Assembly: GCF_900187445.1 (NCBI RefSeq)
Contig: NZ_FYEB01000024.1
Coordinates: 1 to 62,888 of the forward strand
Direction of reading: 5' to 3'
From: Pseudomonas sp. Irchel s3b2
Lineage (GTDB): Bacteria; Pseudomonadota; Gammaproteobacteria; Pseudomonadales; Pseudomonadaceae
DNA length: 62,888 bases
Shown: positions 53,087-60,950 of the stretch, piece after piece
Position numbering within the stretch: position 1 is the stretch's first letter
How the letters are laid out: every line of letters starts with the position of its first letter
Program-made: the position numbers and the translations under genes
The notes under the pieces: model-generated
What the model saw: the letters and a program-made list of their open reading frames with translations, nothing else
What the model was told of the DNA's origin: nothing
Databases searched by the model: none

Positions 53087-53338
53087 TTACTTGCGGCTAG
53101 CTTTTTCCAGCATGCGCAGAGCACGCTCGTTAGCTTCGTCAGCAGTCTGTTGTGCTTTTTGAGCAGCAGCCAGAGCTTCATCAGCTTTACGGTAAGCTTC
53201 GTCTGCACGAGCCTGGGAGCGAGCTGCTGCGTCTTCAGTAGCAGTCAGACGTGCTTCGGTTTCTTTCGATACGCTGCTGCAACCGGTAGCCAGAACTGCG
53301 GCCAGAGCCAGAGCAGAGAATTTCAGAACGTTGTTCAT
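53087..53338 (-). CDS. oprI: Major outer-membrane lipoprotein OprI
   Basis: OprI is the abundant Lpp-type lipoprotein of Pseudomonas. The 83-residue precursor has a signal ending LATGC, so Cys20 is lipidated. The mature protein is a heptad-repeat coiled coil (SSVSKETEARLTATEDAAARSQARADEA...) with many Ala and a C-terminal ASRK, whose terminal Lys can be joined to peptidoglycan. The ribosome site AAGGGGAA is strong, in line with high expression, and a plausible promoter and terminator frame the gene. It is monocistronic and convergent with the L,D-transpeptidase gene. Confidence 0.98.
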   Translation of the reverse strand: MNNVLKFSALALAAVLATGCSSVSKETEARLTATEDAAARSQARADEAYRKADEALAAAQKAQQTADEANERALRMLEKASRK

Positions 53339-53405
53339 CGGGTTCCCCTTCAAGGACTTTCTATTAAGTAGCTGTCTCCTCAGAGTGAGGAAATAGCCGG
53401 CGTAC

Positions 53406-53433
53406 ATACTACCCATTACTTGTAGTAAGTAAA
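53406..53433 (-). promoter_or_regulatory. Candidate oprI promoter
   Basis: On the - strand TTTACT (53433-53428) and TAGTAT (53411-53406) are 16 bases apart, a good sigma-70 layout, and lie about 70 bases before the oprI start. The region further upstream is AT-rich. The call rests on sequence match only. Confidence 0.55.
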
Positions 53434-53968
53434 CTGACGTCGAGCAAGAAGCAAAAAAAATTGTAGGCGTTGATTCTTTTTCGAGCAACTTTTAACTGCG
53501 TTGTATAAAAAATATCCAGTTGCGAAGCCCGAACTGAGCGAGCCGCCAAAGAAAAGTTCCCGGCGTCGGCAGCTGTTTTTCAGTCTCGACTAAAGTCTGC
53601 CTACATGGAATCGTCCACACTTTTGTTCGGATTTTGCGTAGCGGCTCTCATATCTTTATCCATGTTGAGGTGACTTAAACAAAGGGCGCTCGTCTTAAGT
53701 CTCAATGTCCGGCAATGTTCAGGCTTGGACTCGGGAAGATCCCGGTCGAGCCGCCCCTGCATTACCCCAGGCAACACCCTCCTGCCAGCATGACGAGCGT
53801 CCCTTGAGCATTTCTGCCAATGGTGCCTACTATTTGTACGTGCTCGGTTGCGCGAGATGGGTGTTGCTCTCTCGGTGTCCATTCAGGCACGGGGTGGCGT
53901 AGATGTTCCTTCGCCGGAAAAACATCGGTAAGGTAGGGGTCAAAATCAAAGACCCGCGAGGAGTAGTG
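53434..53968. other. Gene-free stretch between oprI and the GNAT gene
   Basis: About 535 bases lie between the oprI promoter and the GNAT-type gene. Frames of 65-93 codons on both strands (for instance 53705-53902 on +) have no good ribosome site, no recognised family and poor codon structure. I see no repeats or RNA gene. It is likely upstream control DNA or a decayed gene. Confidence 0.5.
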
Positions 53969-54250
53969 ATGAGCGAGGCGTTGTCCATCCACCATGACCA
54001 GGCTGGTCATCAGTTCGAGACCACTGTGGACGGTTATCGTGCCTACCTGACCTATATGGATCTGGGGAAACAGACCCTGGATATTTATCGTACCTTTGTA
54101 CCCAACGCGCTGCGTGGTCGCGGCATCGCGGCGGCGTTGACCGAGCAGGCACTGCAATACGCCGAGGAAATGGGCTACACGGTCATTCCATCGTGTTCCT
54201 ACGTGGAGCGCTACATGGAGCGTCACCAGCGGCATGCCGCCAAGCTGTGA
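53969..54250 (+). CDS. Small GNAT-type N-acetyltransferase
   Basis: The 93-residue protein is a minimal acetyltransferase of the YjdJ kind, with the acetyl-CoA loop RGRGIAAALTEQAL near residues 52-65 and a strand order typical of small GNAT folds. The protein acceptor is unknown. The ATG at 53969 has GAGGAG six bases before it and gives the usual size; the ATG at 53903 would add 22 charged residues with no match. A strong bidirectional terminator follows. Confidence 0.85.
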   Translation: MSEALSIHHDQAGHQFETTVDGYRAYLTYMDLGKQTLDIYRTFVPNALRGRGIAAALTEQALQYAEEMGYTVIPSCSYVERYMERHQRHAAKL

Positions 54251-54271
54251 ACAAAGCGAACGCATAAAAAA

Positions 54272-54300
54272 ACGCCAGGTTTAAGCCTGGCGTTTTTTTA
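54272..54300. terminator. Bidirectional terminator
   Basis: ACGCCAGG (54272-54279) pairs with CCTGGCGT (54286-54293), with A runs before and T runs after. It sits between the convergent GNAT and DAHP synthase genes and serves both strands. Confidence 0.94.
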
Positions 54301-54320
54301 TGCGTGAAACGAAACGGCGA

Positions 54321-55397
54321 TCAGCTGCGATTGCGTTTAGGCAGCACGTCCTTGAGCTTGGCGTGCATGCTGCGCAAGGTGTTTTCGGTGGCGGTCCAAT
54401 CGATGCAGGCATCGGTGATCGACACGCCGTATTGCAGATCGGCGAGGTCTTTCGGGATCGCCTGGCAGCCCCAGTTCAGATGACTTTCGACCATCAGGCC
54501 GATGATCGACTGGTTGCCTTCGAGGATCTGGTTGGCGACGTTCTCCATCACCAGTGGTTGCAGAGCCGGGTCCTTGTTGGAGTTGGCGTGGCTGCAATCG
54601 ACCATGATGTTCGGCTTGATCTTTGCCTTGTTCAGCGCTTGCTCGCAGAGCGCGACGCTGACCGAATCGTAGTTCGGTTTGCCGTTACCGCCGCGCAACA
54701 CGACGTGACCGTAGGCGTTGCCCTTGGTGGTGACGATCGACACGCCACCTTCCTGGTTGATGCCCAGGAAACGGTGCGGGCTGGAGACAGATTGCAGGGC
54801 GTTAATGGCCACTGTAAGGCCGCCATCGGTGCCGTTCTTGAAACCGACGGCCGAGGACAGGCCGGAAGCCATTTCACGGTGAGTCTGGGATTCAGTGGTA
54901 CGTGCGCCGATCGCCGACCAGCTGATCAGGTCCTGCAAGTATTGCGGAGAGATCGGGTCGAGGGCTTCGGTCGCGGTCGGCAGGCCCATTTCGGCCAGGT
55001 CCAACAGCAGCTGACGACCGATGTGCAGGCCATCCTGAATCTTGAACGAGTCGTCCAGGTACGGGTCGTTGATCAAGCCTTTCCAGCCGACGGTGGTACG
55101 TGGCTTCTCGAAATACACGCGCATGACCAGATACAGGGTATCGGACACTTCGGCCGCGAGCACCTTCAGGCGTTCGGCGTATTCGTGGGCAGCCTTGATG
55201 TCATGGATCGAGCACGGCCCGATCACGACGAACAGGCGGTGGTCGGTGCCATCAAGAATGTTGCGAATGACTTCGCGACCCTTGGTGACGGTGCGCAGGG
55301 CAGCGTCGCTCAGAGGGATATCACGCTTGAGCTGATCGGGAGTGATCAGGGTCTCGTTGGAGGCGACGTTAAGGTCGTTGATCGGTAAATCAGCCAT
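54321..55397 (-). CDS. 3-deoxy-7-phosphoheptulonate synthase, class I
   Basis: DAHP synthase joins phosphoenolpyruvate and erythrose-4-phosphate in the first step of aromatic amino-acid synthesis. The 358-residue protein has the class I features GPCSIHD near residue 60, YFEKPRTTVGWKGLINDP near residue 94, the metal-binding VDCSHANSNKD near residue 267, and a C-terminal GVSITDACIDW. The N-terminal extension (about 40 residues) is of the kind that carries amino-acid feedback control, but I cannot say whether Tyr, Phe or Trp is the inhibitor. It is a single-gene unit. Confidence 0.96.
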   Translation of the reverse strand: MADLPINDLNVASNETLITPDQLKRDIPLSDAALRTVTKGREVIRNILDGTDHRLFVVIGPCSIHDIKAAHEYAERLKVLAAEVSDTLYLVMRVYFEKPRTTVGWKGLINDPYLDDSFKIQDGLHIGRQLLLDLAEMGLPTATEALDPISPQYLQDLISWSAIGARTTESQTHREMASGLSSAVGFKNGTDGGLTVAINALQSVSSPHRFLGINQEGGVSIVTTKGNAYGHVVLRGGNGKPNYDSVSVALCEQALNKAKIKPNIMVDCSHANSNKDPALQPLVMENVANQILEGNQSIIGLMVESHLNWGCQAIPKDLADLQYGVSITDACIDWTATENTLRSMHAKLKDVLPKRNRS

Positions 55398-55529
55398 CGT
55401 TTACTCGTCAGGTCACGGGTGCCGGCCGCCAGCGAACCCGCGCGGCGGAGCACAGCAAATTAAGCGCGTCGGGAAGCTGAACCTTAGCGCGTTACACCGT
55501 GGCTAGACAATGGGCAGACACCGGTTTAA

Positions 55530-55958
55530 CTATGCAAATGCCTTGCGGACCGTGTCATGGGAGAACTCGTCGGCGTGCTGCTGGACCCATTCGAGAGCGA
55601 GGGCCTGAATATCCTGCAGGTCGTCGTGCGCGTCATGCTGGCGGCGGTAACGTTCGATCTGACAGACCTGTTCGCCCATCCTGGCACTGAACAGCATCTG
55701 TTCGTCAACAAAGGCGATGCCGACCAGGTAGCCGCGCTTGCGTCGCAGGCACCAAGCCACATAACCCAGAAAACGCAAGTCCGGGTTCAGCGTCGGCATG
55801 CGTATTTCCAGCGCCGTACCGTGGCGCCACGCGCGGTGGTAATTGCAAGCCATGCCGCCGAGGCTGATAGTGTGCAGCTGTTGTCGCGAAATACACTCAT
55901 GTTTGAACAACGTTAATTCAACGGGTACATCGTCAGGATGAGGAAGATAACGTCTCAT
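55530..55958 (-). CDS. PilZ-domain protein, motif partly degenerate
   Basis: The 142-residue protein has a PilZ-like fold (residues 1-100) with RRYLPHPDDVPVELTLF and then LHTISLGGMACN. The second motif in c-di-GMP-binding PilZ domains is (D/N)xSxxG; here the first position is Thr (TISLGG), and the RxxxR motif is only partly present. Binding to c-di-GMP is therefore uncertain. A helical C-terminal region follows (LQDIQALALEWVQQHADEF). Its ATG at 55958 overlaps the divergent thioredoxin ATG within one CATG. GGGAG lies nine bases upstream. Confidence 0.8.
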   Translation of the reverse strand: MRRYLPHPDDVPVELTLFKHECISRQQLHTISLGGMACNYHRAWRHGTALEIRMPTLNPDLRFLGYVAWCLRRKRGYLVGIAFVDEQMLFSARMGEQVCQIERYRRQHDAHDDLQDIQALALEWVQQHADEFSHDTVRKAFA

Positions 55959-56343
55959 GAACACGGACTCCCTGTGTCGGCCATCTGACATCGTTTCTCC
56001 CAGTATAGTGGTCGAATCGGAACTGACCGATTTCGACGCCGACCAACGGCTGTTGGCGATGAACGGCATTTCCCTGGTGATTTTTACCAGTGTCGGCTGC
56101 GCCAGTTGCCGCTTTGCCCGTGAGCAATTGCCCGTGCTCGATCTGGCGGTCGATCGACTGTGCTGGATCGATGCGGGGAACAATGGCGGAGTGGTCGAGC
56201 GTTATCGGGTCTTTCATTTGCCGGCGCTGTTTGTGGTGCGCGACGGTGAATTCTTTGGGGCACTACAGTCGCGTCTGACCTCCACGGCGCTCAATGAGGC
56301 CGTGGGTCAGGCGCTGAGTCGACAAGCAGAGGAGTTGCCATGA
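55957..56343 (+). CDS. Thioredoxin-family protein
   Basis: The 128-residue protein has a thioredoxin fold with the active-site motif Cys48-Ala-Ser-Cys51 in SVGCASCRF, and a cis-Pro in LPALFVVRDGE. The CASC pair differs from the usual CGPC, so its redox potential or partner is probably different. There is no signal peptide; it should act in the cytoplasm. The ATG at 55957 shares two bases with the start of the divergent PilZ gene. The stop overlaps the next gene as ATGA, so it is coupled to the PanE-like reductase. Confidence 0.88.
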   Translation: MNTDSLCRPSDIVSPSIVVESELTDFDADQRLLAMNGISLVIFTSVGCASCRFAREQLPVLDLAVDRLCWIDAGNNGGVVERYRVFHLPALFVVRDGEFFGALQSRLTSTALNEAVGQALSRQAEELP

Positions 56344-57296
56344 CAGGCACAGTGGCCAGGCCGACAATCGGCATTATCGGGACCGGGGCAATCGGTGGTT
56401 TCTACGGGCTGATGCTGGCGCGTGCCGGTTTCGATGTGCATTTTCTGTTGCGCAGTGAGTTTTCAGCGGTGGCCGAACGCGGCTTGCATCTTGATCATGC
56501 GTCGTTGGGCCCGCTGGTCTTGAACCCGGTCCAGGCCTATTCGTCGGCCGCAGACATGCCACCCTGCGACTGGTTACTGGTAGGCGCCAAGACCACCAGT
56601 AACGTGGACCTTGCGCCGGCCATTATTCAAGCCGCGGCACCCGATGCCAAAGTGCTGTTGCTGCAAAATGGCCTGGACGTCGAAGACAGTCTGCGCGAGT
56701 TGCTCCCCGATTCGCTGCACTTGCTCGGCGGGCTCTGTCTGATCTGCGTCCATCGCGCCGGCCCAGGGGTCATTACCCATCAGGCGCTCGGGGCGGTGAA
56801 TGTCGGCTATCACAGCGGTACCGCTGCCGATGAACAAGCGCGCATGAACATCGTCGAGGAGGGCGCCGGGCTGTTTCGCGCCGCCGGCATCGACGCCCAG
56901 GCCATGCCGAACCTGCACCAGGCGCGCTGGCAGAAACTGGTCTGGAATATTCCCTACAACGGTCTGTCGGTTCTACTCGGGGCAAGCACCACGCCGTTGA
57001 TGGCGGATGCCGACAGTCGCGCGCTGATTCAGGCCCTGATGGCCGAAGTGGCTCAGGGGGCCAAGGCCTGTGGTCACGACATGCCGCCGGGTTACGCCGA
57101 TTATCTGTTCATGATGACCGAGAAAATGCCCGACTATTGGCCGAGCATGTACCACGACTTCCTGCACAAGCGACCGCTGGAACTGGACGCGATCTACACT
57201 CGGCCACTGGCGGCGGCGAAAGCCGCGGGATGTGAATTACCGCGAATCGAAGCCTTGTATCGCAGCTTGAGTTTTATCGACCGACGTAATCACTGA
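56340..57296 (+). CDS. 2-dehydropantoate 2-reductase-like protein
   Basis: The 318-residue protein has an N-terminal Rossmann domain for NADPH (IGIIGTGAIGG at about residues 10-20) and a C-terminal helical ketopantoate reductase domain with HQARWQKLVWNIPYNGLSVLLG near residue 195, containing the conserved Lys, and a RPLELDAI segment. True PanE makes pantoate for coenzyme A; Pseudomonas has several such paralogues and this one sits outside the panBC cluster, so its substrate is open. It overlaps the thioredoxin gene by four bases, forming an operon of redox proteins. Confidence 0.87.
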   Translation: MTGTVARPTIGIIGTGAIGGFYGLMLARAGFDVHFLLRSEFSAVAERGLHLDHASLGPLVLNPVQAYSSAADMPPCDWLLVGAKTTSNVDLAPAIIQAAAPDAKVLLLQNGLDVEDSLRELLPDSLHLLGGLCLICVHRAGPGVITHQALGAVNVGYHSGTAADEQARMNIVEEGAGLFRAAGIDAQAMPNLHQARWQKLVWNIPYNGLSVLLGASTTPLMADADSRALIQALMAEVAQGAKACGHDMPPGYADYLFMMTEKMPDYWPSMYHDFLHKRPLELDAIYTRPLAAAKAAGCELPRIEALYRSLSFIDRRNH

Positions 57297-57321
57297 GTCG
57301 GTCAAAAGGAGAGGGAAGGGC

Positions 57322-58227
57322 ATGGCCAATGGCATAGACGACAAACTGGTGCTGGCGATTTCTTCGCGAGCACTGTTCGACTTGAGCGAGAGCCACAAGG
57401 TTTATCTGTCGAGCGGTGTCGAGGCCTATCGGCAATACCAGATCGAACACGAAGACGAAATTCTCGAGCCCGGCGATGCGTTCCCGTTGGTCGAAAAACT
57501 CCTGAACCTGAACGCCAGTCTCGGCCGTGCCCGGGTCGAGGTGATCCTGGTGTCGCGCAACAGTGCCGACACCGGCCTGCGGGTTTTCAACTCGATTCAT
57601 CACTATGGGCTGGCGATCTCGCGTGCGGCATTTGTCGGCGGGCGCAGTCCTTATCCGTACCTCAAGGCCTTTGGCTGCGATCTGTTTCTTTCGACCCATG
57701 CCGACGATGTGCGCAGTGCGCTGGATGCAGGTTTCGCCGCAGCGACTATTCTGTCGGGCGGTGCCAGTCGCGCCGCCAGCGATGAATTACGCATTGCTTT
57801 CGACGGTGACGCGGTGCTGTTTTCCGATGAGTCGGAGCGGGTCTATCAGTCGGGAGGCCTGGCAGCGTTTCAGGCCAGCGAACGCGAGTCAGCCCGCGAG
57901 CCCCTGCGCGGCGGGCCGTTCAAAGGTTTCCTCGCAGCGCTCAATCTTTTGCAGCGCGAGTTCCCCGATGATGCCTGTCCGATCCGCACCGCGCTGGTAA
58001 CCGCGCGCTCGGCACCGGCTCATGAACGGGTGATCCGCACCTTGCGCGAATGGGACATCCGTCTGGACGAATCGCTGTTCCTTGGGGGGCTGACCAAATC
58101 GGCTTTTCTCGAAGCCTTTGCCGCCGACGTATTTTTCGACGATCAGGCCGGCCATTGCGAGCTGGCCCGCGAAGTGGTCGCCACCGGTCACGTGCCGCAT
58201 GGCATCAGTAACGAGCCGTCGATTTAA
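57322..58227 (+). CDS. 5'-nucleotidase, NT5C1-like
   Basis: The 301-residue protein belongs to the family of bacterial proteins related to cytosolic 5'-nucleotidase I. I see AISSRALFDLSES near residue 13 (the DxD-type HAD motif is changed to DLS, as in the family), VILVSRNSADTGLR near residue 75, RAAFVGGRSPYPYL near residue 107, and FFDDQAGHCE near residue 274 as the acidic motif. It should remove phosphate from nucleotides in the cytoplasm. GGAGAGG precedes the start. It follows the PanE-like gene after 25 bases and may share its transcript. Confidence 0.88.
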   Translation: MANGIDDKLVLAISSRALFDLSESHKVYLSSGVEAYRQYQIEHEDEILEPGDAFPLVEKLLNLNASLGRARVEVILVSRNSADTGLRVFNSIHHYGLAISRAAFVGGRSPYPYLKAFGCDLFLSTHADDVRSALDAGFAAATILSGGASRAASDELRIAFDGDAVLFSDESERVYQSGGLAAFQASERESAREPLRGGPFKGFLAALNLLQREFPDDACPIRTALVTARSAPAHERVIRTLREWDIRLDESLFLGGLTKSAFLEAFAADVFFDDQAGHCELAREVVATGHVPHGISNEPSI

Positions 58228-58324
58228 AGCGCTGCGGTTCAATGCGTTGCGCCGAACGCCGCTCTCGCCACGGCACTGCTAAGCTGAATCAATCTCCGCC
58301 ATGTTGGCATTAAAGGAGGTCACT

Positions 58325-58828
58325 ATGATTCATTCGATGCTGTATGCCACCGACCTCGGTCTGTATGCACCTTTTGTGATGCAGCATGCGTTGGCACTGG
58401 CTCGAACATTCAATGCCGACTTGTATGTGGTGCACGCGGTTGAGCCGATGGGGTTGTTCGCCGAGTCGGTGCTTCAGAGTTACCTCGATGAGCAGGCCCT
58501 GAACGAGTTTCACAGTCAGGGTTTGAATACGGTGATTGCCAATATCGAGCAGCGGGTGCTCGACAGCTTTCGCGAAGAACTGGGAGATGAGGGGGAGCAG
58601 GACCTGGAACGGATTCGGGCAGTGCGGGTAGTGCAGGGCGATCCGTCGCAGGTAATTCTCGACCAAGCGCAGAAACTCTCCGTCGATTTGCTGATCGTAG
58701 GGAGTCACAGTCATGGCGCTGGCGCGGAAACGCCATTGGGCCGAACCGCTGCGCGCGTGCTGCAACTGTCCAGGGTGCCGGTCTATCTGGTGCCGCTGAT
58801 GGAGCGTCGGCGCAAAGGCGATCGCTAG
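58325..58828 (+). CDS. Universal stress protein family
   Basis: The 167-residue protein is a single USP domain. It starts MIHSMLYATDLGLYAPFVMQ and ends with the nucleotide-binding loop GSHSHGAGAETPLGRTAARVL, close to the G2xG9xG(S/T) pattern, followed by SRVPVYLVPL. ATP-binding is plausible. A strong ribosome site, AAAGGAGG, lies at good spacing to the ATG at 58325. It is a single-gene unit between the nucleotidase and cysB. Its stress role is inferred from family. Confidence 0.92.
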   Translation: MIHSMLYATDLGLYAPFVMQHALALARTFNADLYVVHAVEPMGLFAESVLQSYLDEQALNEFHSQGLNTVIANIEQRVLDSFREELGDEGEQDLERIRAVRVVQGDPSQVILDQAQKLSVDLLIVGSHSHGAGAETPLGRTAARVLQLSRVPVYLVPLMERRRKGDR

Positions 58829-58941
58829 GACACGAATAATGGCATTTTGATAAAAAAGTTCTAGATTTATTAATCAAACCATTAATATAGTTATATATCG
58901 TCGCTGATGCCCGTGGCGTCTACCTGCTTTGAGGGATTCAT

Positions 58942-59916
58942 ATGAAGCTTCAACAATTGCGCTACATCTGGGAAGTGGCGCACCACGACCTCAACGTTTC
59001 TGCTACTGCCCAAAGCCTCTACACCTCGCAACCGGGCATCAGCAAACAGATTCGTCTACTTGAAGACGAATTGGGGGTCGAGGTTTTCGCCCGCAGCGGC
59101 AAGCACCTGACTCGTGTTACCCCGGCCGGCGAGCGCATCATCACCACCGCTGGTGAAATCCTGCGCAAAGTTGAAAGCATCAAGCAGATCGCCCAGGAAT
59201 TCTCCAACGAGAAAAAGGGCACCTTGTCGATCGCCACCACGCACACCCAGGCGCGTTATGCGTTGCCACCGGTGATCAGCAATTTCATCAAGCAATACCC
59301 GGACGTTGCCCTGCACATGCACCAGGGGTCGCCGATGCAGATCGCCGAGATGGCAGCCGACGGCACCGTCGATTTCGCCATCGCCACCGAAGCGCTGGAG
59401 TTGTTCGGTGATCTGGTGATGATGCCGTGCTACCGCTGGAACCGCTGCGTGGTCGTGCCTCAGGGCCATCCGCTGACCAAGCTGTCGAAGCTGACCCTCG
59501 AAGCCTTGGCCGAATATCCGATAGTGACCTACGTGTTCGGTTTCACCGGCCGTTCGAAACTCGACGAGGCCTTCAGCCATCGCGGCCTGACACCCAAAGT
59601 GGTGTTCACCGCCGCCGACGCCGACGTGATCAAGACTTACGTTCGTCTGGGCCTGGGCGTGGGCATCGTGGCGAAAATGGCGGTCGACACCAAACTCGAT
59701 AGCGACCTGGTGGTGCTCGATGCCAGCGAGTTGTTCGAATCCAGCATTACCAAAATCGGTTTCCGTCGCGGCACGTTCCTGCGTGGTTTCATGTGCGACT
59801 TCATCGAGAAATTCGCACCGCACCTGACCCGCGAAGTCATGGCCAAGGCCATTCAGTGCCACAACAAACAGGAACTGGAAGAGCTATTCGACGGCGTCGA
59901 ACTGCCGGTGCATTAA
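58942..59916 (+). CDS. cysB: LysR-type regulator of cysteine synthesis CysB
   Basis: CysB activates sulfate assimilation genes with N-acetylserine as inducer. The 324-residue protein has an N-terminal winged helix-turn-helix (MKLQQLRYIWEVAHHDLNVSATAQSLYTSQPGISKQI) and a periplasmic-binding-like effector domain from about residue 90 with the conserved ATTHTQARY. It is of typical length and closely matches Pseudomonas CysB. The 113-base upstream gap is very AT-rich and could hold CysB's own binding site for autorepression. GAGGGA precedes the ATG. Confidence 0.97.
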   Translation: MKLQQLRYIWEVAHHDLNVSATAQSLYTSQPGISKQIRLLEDELGVEVFARSGKHLTRVTPAGERIITTAGEILRKVESIKQIAQEFSNEKKGTLSIATTHTQARYALPPVISNFIKQYPDVALHMHQGSPMQIAEMAADGTVDFAIATEALELFGDLVMMPCYRWNRCVVVPQGHPLTKLSKLTLEALAEYPIVTYVFGFTGRSKLDEAFSHRGLTPKVVFTAADADVIKTYVRLGLGVGIVAKMAVDTKLDSDLVVLDASELFESSITKIGFRRGTFLRGFMCDFIEKFAPHLTREVMAKAIQCHNKQELEELFDGVELPVH

Positions 59917-59930
59917 TTGCCAGACAATCG

Positions 59931-60425
59931 CTAGACCACCTCGGTGACAGAAAACTGTTGCCGAGCGCCCGCCACCAGAATCTCCACTTCATCCCCTTCG
60001 AACTTGCCCAGCAGGCTTTTGCCCAGCGGCGAGCGGGGGGTGATGACGGTAATCAGTTGCCCCACCATATCAACCTTCAGCCCGGCCGCGTCGGGGGCCA
60101 GGAACAGCCATTGCTCGCGACCTTTTTCGTCTTCCAGACCGAGCAAGGCGCCTACTTCGATGCCGCGCCGGTCGTCATAAGGCCGCAGTGTCAGGTTCTG
60201 GCAAAGGGCCAATGATTGCCTGATTTCTTCCACTCGTCTGGCCTGTCCGGCCGCCAGGTAAGACGCCTCCAGCCCCAGAGTGTCGTACTTGTTTTCGGCT
60301 ATGTTTTCTTCGTGGGTCGCGGTTTCGTAAGCGGTTTGCGCGGCACGCTCGGCGATGTCGAGATCGATCCGCAGCTTGTCGATAATCAGTTGGTGGACGG
60401 TCGGCTTGTGCATAGAGAGCTTCAT
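59931..60425 (-). CDS. GreA/GreB-family transcription factor
   Basis: The 164-residue protein has an N-terminal helical hairpin (about residues 1-75) and a C-terminal FKBP-like domain with GQLITVITPRSPLGKSLLGKFEGDEVEI, so it belongs to the Gre family. The acidic tip residues of canonical Gre factors (DxxE in LGDRSENADY) are replaced here by ENKYDTLGLEASY, so it may bind RNA polymerase without the cleavage activity, like Rnk or Gfh1. The start has no ribosome site and comes two bases after the stop of the upstream membrane-protein gene, so translation is probably coupled. Confidence 0.87.
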   Translation of the reverse strand: MKLSMHKPTVHQLIIDKLRIDLDIAERAAQTAYETATHEENIAENKYDTLGLEASYLAAGQARRVEEIRQSLALCQNLTLRPYDDRRGIEVGALLGLEDEKGREQWLFLAPDAAGLKVDMVGQLITVITPRSPLGKSLLGKFEGDEVEILVAGARQQFSVTEVV

Positions 60426-60427
60426 GA

Positions 60428-60826
60428 TCAATCGCAGAATTGCAGGACGTTGGCGCGGCTTTTTTCGCTCGGCGCAGTTTGATTCTGCTGCAGCCAGAAC
60501 TGGCATTTTGGATTGGACAGATTGTGTTTGCTGCTTCTGGCTTGTTCCACCATTTGCTGCTGTTCATTCCTGCGCAGGTGGTCCTCGTACTGTTCGAACA
60601 TCGGGTTCTGCGGGGCAGGCTGCTCAATCACCGGTGGCTTGGCCAGTTGCTCCACCGCTTGGGCCAATGGCGCCAATTGCTCGTTGAACAACAGGCGCCA
60701 GGCGAGCCAGCACGTCAGTGCGATCGCGATGAATCCCAGCCATACACCGAGGGCAATGCTGCCGGTCAGTTGCAGCGCATTAAACTGAATCGGCAAGGGA
60801 CGGCGCGGGTTGGGACGGTAGGGCAT
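60428..60826 (-). CDS. Predicted single-pass membrane protein
   Basis: The 132-residue protein has an N-terminal basic stretch (MPYRPNPRRPLP), one long membrane helix (about residues 20-46), a Pro/Gln/Glu-rich middle and a C-terminal segment with two cysteines (NPKCQFW and LQFCD). I do not know the family. AGGAGG lies six bases before the ATG at 60826. Its stop is two bases before the start of the Gre-like gene, so the two are an operon. Confidence 0.78.
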   Translation of the reverse strand: MPYRPNPRRPLPIQFNALQLTGSIALGVWLGFIAIALTCWLAWRLLFNEQLAPLAQAVEQLAKPPVIEQPAPQNPMFEQYEDHLRRNEQQQMVEQARSSKHNLSNPKCQFWLQQNQTAPSEKSRANVLQFCD

Positions 60827-60950
60827 TACTGCCTCCTGGCGGATGGTCGCGGGCAAGTGGCGATTGTCGCATGAAGATTAATCGCTGTCGGCTCTTCTGC
60901 GCGGGGTAATTTATGCGGAGAATCAGCGCCTTTGCCAACGGGAGCCTGGA

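Noticed and set aside
53705..53902. 65-codon + strand frame upstream of the GNAT gene
   Set aside because: No ribosome site, mixed composition, no family; it ends directly at the unlikely long start of the GNAT frame.
54300..55388. 362-codon open frame on the + strand opposite DAHP synthase
   Set aside because: DAHP synthase on the - strand is unmistakable; the + frame starts inside the terminator and has no known family.
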